From a bacterium (GTDB taxonomy: Bacteria; Patescibacteriota; Minisyncoccia; Phycocordibacterales; Phycocordibacteraceae), in the NCBI GenBank assembly GCA_021817685.1, contig JAKAGD010000051.1, positions 1 through 5,695 on the forward strand: a stretch of 5,695 nt of DNA, read 5' to 3'. This document shows, in pieces, positions 4,257 to 5,695 of the stretch (positions within the stretch are counted from its first letter, which is position 1; each line of letters begins with the position of its first letter). A program made the translations under genes and the position numbers. Below the pieces are notes generated by a model. It was not told the DNA's origin. It made no database searches and saw only the letters and a list, made by a program, of their open reading frames with translations.

Positions 4257-5695
4257 CAACCCGGATATCCAAAAGTCGCAGGCGGACGGGAGTGCCGCGG
4301 GAGAAGGTGTCGCGCTCGAGGTGCGCGAGCAGATTCGCGCGGGAACCGCGCGCGAGCGCATCGGCCGTGCGCGCGACCGCGCCTTTTACGAAAAACGTGA
4401 CCGCATCAACGGTGCCGTCGCCGTCGTTCACGTCGATTTTCAATTTCAAATGCTCCTTTCCTTTCCCGAAGCGTGAAATCCCGCGCAGCGTAACCTCGCG
4501 GAGCAGAAACACGGGCTTCGGATTTTGCTGGCCGAACGGCGCGAGTTTCTCCACCTTCTTGAGGAATGCGTGCGTCGCTTCCTCCGGAGTGATGACGGCG
4601 TCCGCGCGCATCGCGAGGTCGTCCTCTTCCGCGGGCGCGGGGAGCTTCGCATGCGCTTCCACCAAACGGTCCTCCAAGAAAAATACTTCCGTATCCAGCA
4701 CGGTGAAACCGCCCGCCGCCGCGTGTCCGCCAAATTCAACAAACGTATTTTCGGCCGCCTGCATCAGTTCCAGGATGTGCGTCGCGCCTCCCGAACGCAC
4801 CGAACCTTTCAAGCTCATGTTCCCTTCGCGCCCCCAGAGGAAGACCGGCCGCTCGTACTCGTCCGCAATCGTGTTCGCGACGAGGCCGAGGAGCGCGGGC
4901 CGCCACTCGGGGTCGCCGAGAGCGATGACGCTCCGCACCGCGCGCTCTTTCAGCCGCGCGTGCACGGCGCGCGTGATGGCGCCCGCCTGCGCTTTCCGCT
5001 CCCGGTTCATCTTCTCCAGCTTCTTCGCGAGCAGGTCGGCTTCGCTCTCGTCATTCGTTGTAAAAAGTTGAAATGCGTCGCGCGCTTCCCCCATCCGGCT
5101 CGCGGCGTTCACGCGCGGCGCGATCAGAAAGCCGACGTCGTCTTCCGAAATGGCGCGCTGTTCCACGCGCATCCCGCGGAGCAATTTTTGGAGCCCGATG
5201 CGCGGAGATTTGCGCATCACCCTGAGCCCGTACGCGGCGAGCACGCGGTTCTCGCCGACAAGCGGCACCATGTCCGCGATGGTCGCGAGCCCGACCATAT
5301 CCAGAAGCCACTTCTCCCATCCTTCCGGCACGCGTTCGCGCAGTTCGGGCGCCATCTGGAGCGTCGCGCACACGAGCTTCCACGCGACGCCCGAGCCGCA
5401 GAGACTTTTATGCGGATATGTTTCATCGGGCCGCGCGTTCGGATTCAGCACTGCAAACGCGTCCGGCAATTTCTCTTGCGGTAAATGGTGGTCGGTGACG
5501 ATGATGTCCATCCCCGCGCCGTTTGCGCGCGCGACGGGCGCGACATCCGTGATGCCGGAGTCCACCGTGACGACGAGCGTTACGCCGTTCTTTGCGAGCT
5601 TCTCAATTCCGCTCACATTCATCCCATACCCTTCTTCATGCCTGTGAGGTATGTAATTTTCAAAATTCGCACCGGTTTTTTTCAGGAAGTCGTGG
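4252..5695 (-). CDS. recJ: Single-stranded-DNA-specific exonuclease RecJ, 5' end beyond the window
   Basis: It is a 5'-3' exonuclease on single-stranded DNA used in recombinational and mismatch repair, metal-dependent (Mn2+/Mg2+), in the cytoplasm. The frame stays open to the right edge, so the 480 residues seen are the C-terminal part, and the Met at 5622 is internal. The first residues include NYIPHRxxEGYG, a RecJ hallmark. Counting from the first full codon in the window, DSG is at 45-47 (VTVDSGI) and DHH at 68-70 (IVTDHHLP). SLCGSGVAWKL, MVGLATIADMVPL and APRVNAASRMG follow, then the DHHA1 motif EFGGHAAAGGFTV, and near the end an OB-fold segment (RFGKGKEHLKLKID). The N-terminal DxDxDG-type motif I must lie outside the window. 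E. coli RecJ is 577 residues, so roughly 80-100 are missing. It heads the visible minus-strand gene group and stops 8 bp before the RNase H ATG. Confidence 0.95.
   Translation of the reverse strand, partial: HDFLKKTGANFENYIPHRHEEGYGMNVSGIEKLAKNGVTLVVTVDSGITDVAPVARANGAGMDIIVTDHHLPQEKLPDAFAVLNPNARPDETYPHKSLCGSGVAWKLVCATLQMAPELRERVPEGWEKWLLDMVGLATIADMVPLVGENRVLAAYGLRVMRKSPRIGLQKLLRGMRVEQRAISEDDVGFLIAPRVNAASRMGEARDAFQLFTTNDESEADLLAKKLEKMNRERKAQAGAITRAVHARLKERAVRSVIALGDPEWRPALLGLVANTIADEYERPVFLWGREGNMSLKGSVRSGGATHILELMQAAENTFVEFGGHAAAGGFTVLDTEVFFLEDRLVEAHAKLPAPAEEDDLAMRADAVITPEEATHAFLKKVEKLAPFGQQNPKPVFLLREVTLRGISRFGKGKEHLKLKIDVNDGDGTVDAVTFFVKGAVARTADALARGSRANLLAHLERDTFSRGTPVRLRLLDIRVV

Noticed and set aside
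4163..5071. Plus-strand open frame of 302 codons across the recJ and RNase H genes
   Set aside because: It has Ser/Arg-rich low-complexity composition, overlaps two well-supported genes and has no family-like segment.
4525..5484. Long plus-strand open frame (319 codons) antisense to recJ
   Set aside because: It is Arg/His-rich with no recognisable motif and lies wholly inside the clearly conserved recJ frame. Long antisense frames are expected in GC-rich coding DNA.

Overview
The window looks like a chromosomal segment of a GC-rich, small-genome bacterium, most plausibly a Patescibacteria/CPR member of the Parcubacteria type. This is inferred from a short ComEC without the C-terminal metallo-beta-lactamase domain, from the general lack of Shine-Dalgarno sequences, and from -10-like hexamers placed 6-7 nt upstream of start codons, which suggests leaderless mRNAs. 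TGA is used as an ordinary stop, so the TGA-as-glycine CPR lineages are unlikely. No rRNA or other marker gene is present, so the phylum call is an inference.

Left part (1-1233): a complete IS481-family insertion sequence occupies 1-933. It has matching imperfect terminal inverted repeats and one minus-strand DDE transposase. Immediately to its right (about 968-1201, plus strand) is a decayed fragment of an IS30-family transposase, which keeps the DNG and WERG-NENTNG catalytic segments but lacks both ends of the gene.

Middle (1234-1842, plus strand): an Fe/Mn-type superoxide dismutase with all four metal ligands. Its 3' end overlaps the 3' end of comEC by 79 bp, tail to tail.

Right part (1764-5695, minus strand), transcribed from right to left: recJ (5' end beyond the window), rnhA-type RNase H, csaA-like tRNA-binding-domain protein, a 25-codon truncated copy of the comEC 5' end, an 82-bp gap with a 22-bp perfect palindrome, and the full comEC. 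RecJ (5'-3' ssDNA exonuclease), RNase H (RNA of RNA:DNA hybrids) and ComEC (inner-membrane channel for transforming DNA) fit a nucleic-acid uptake and processing theme, although RecJ and RNase H are also general repair enzymes. CsaA has no obvious link to this theme.

No CRISPR array, tRNA, rRNA or clearly new multi-gene system is visible. The observations most worth following are the duplicated, truncated comEC start abutting the csaA stop codon, the 41-nt near-perfect palindrome inside the comEC coding sequence, the recurring -10-to-ATG spacing, and the convergent sod/comEC overlap.
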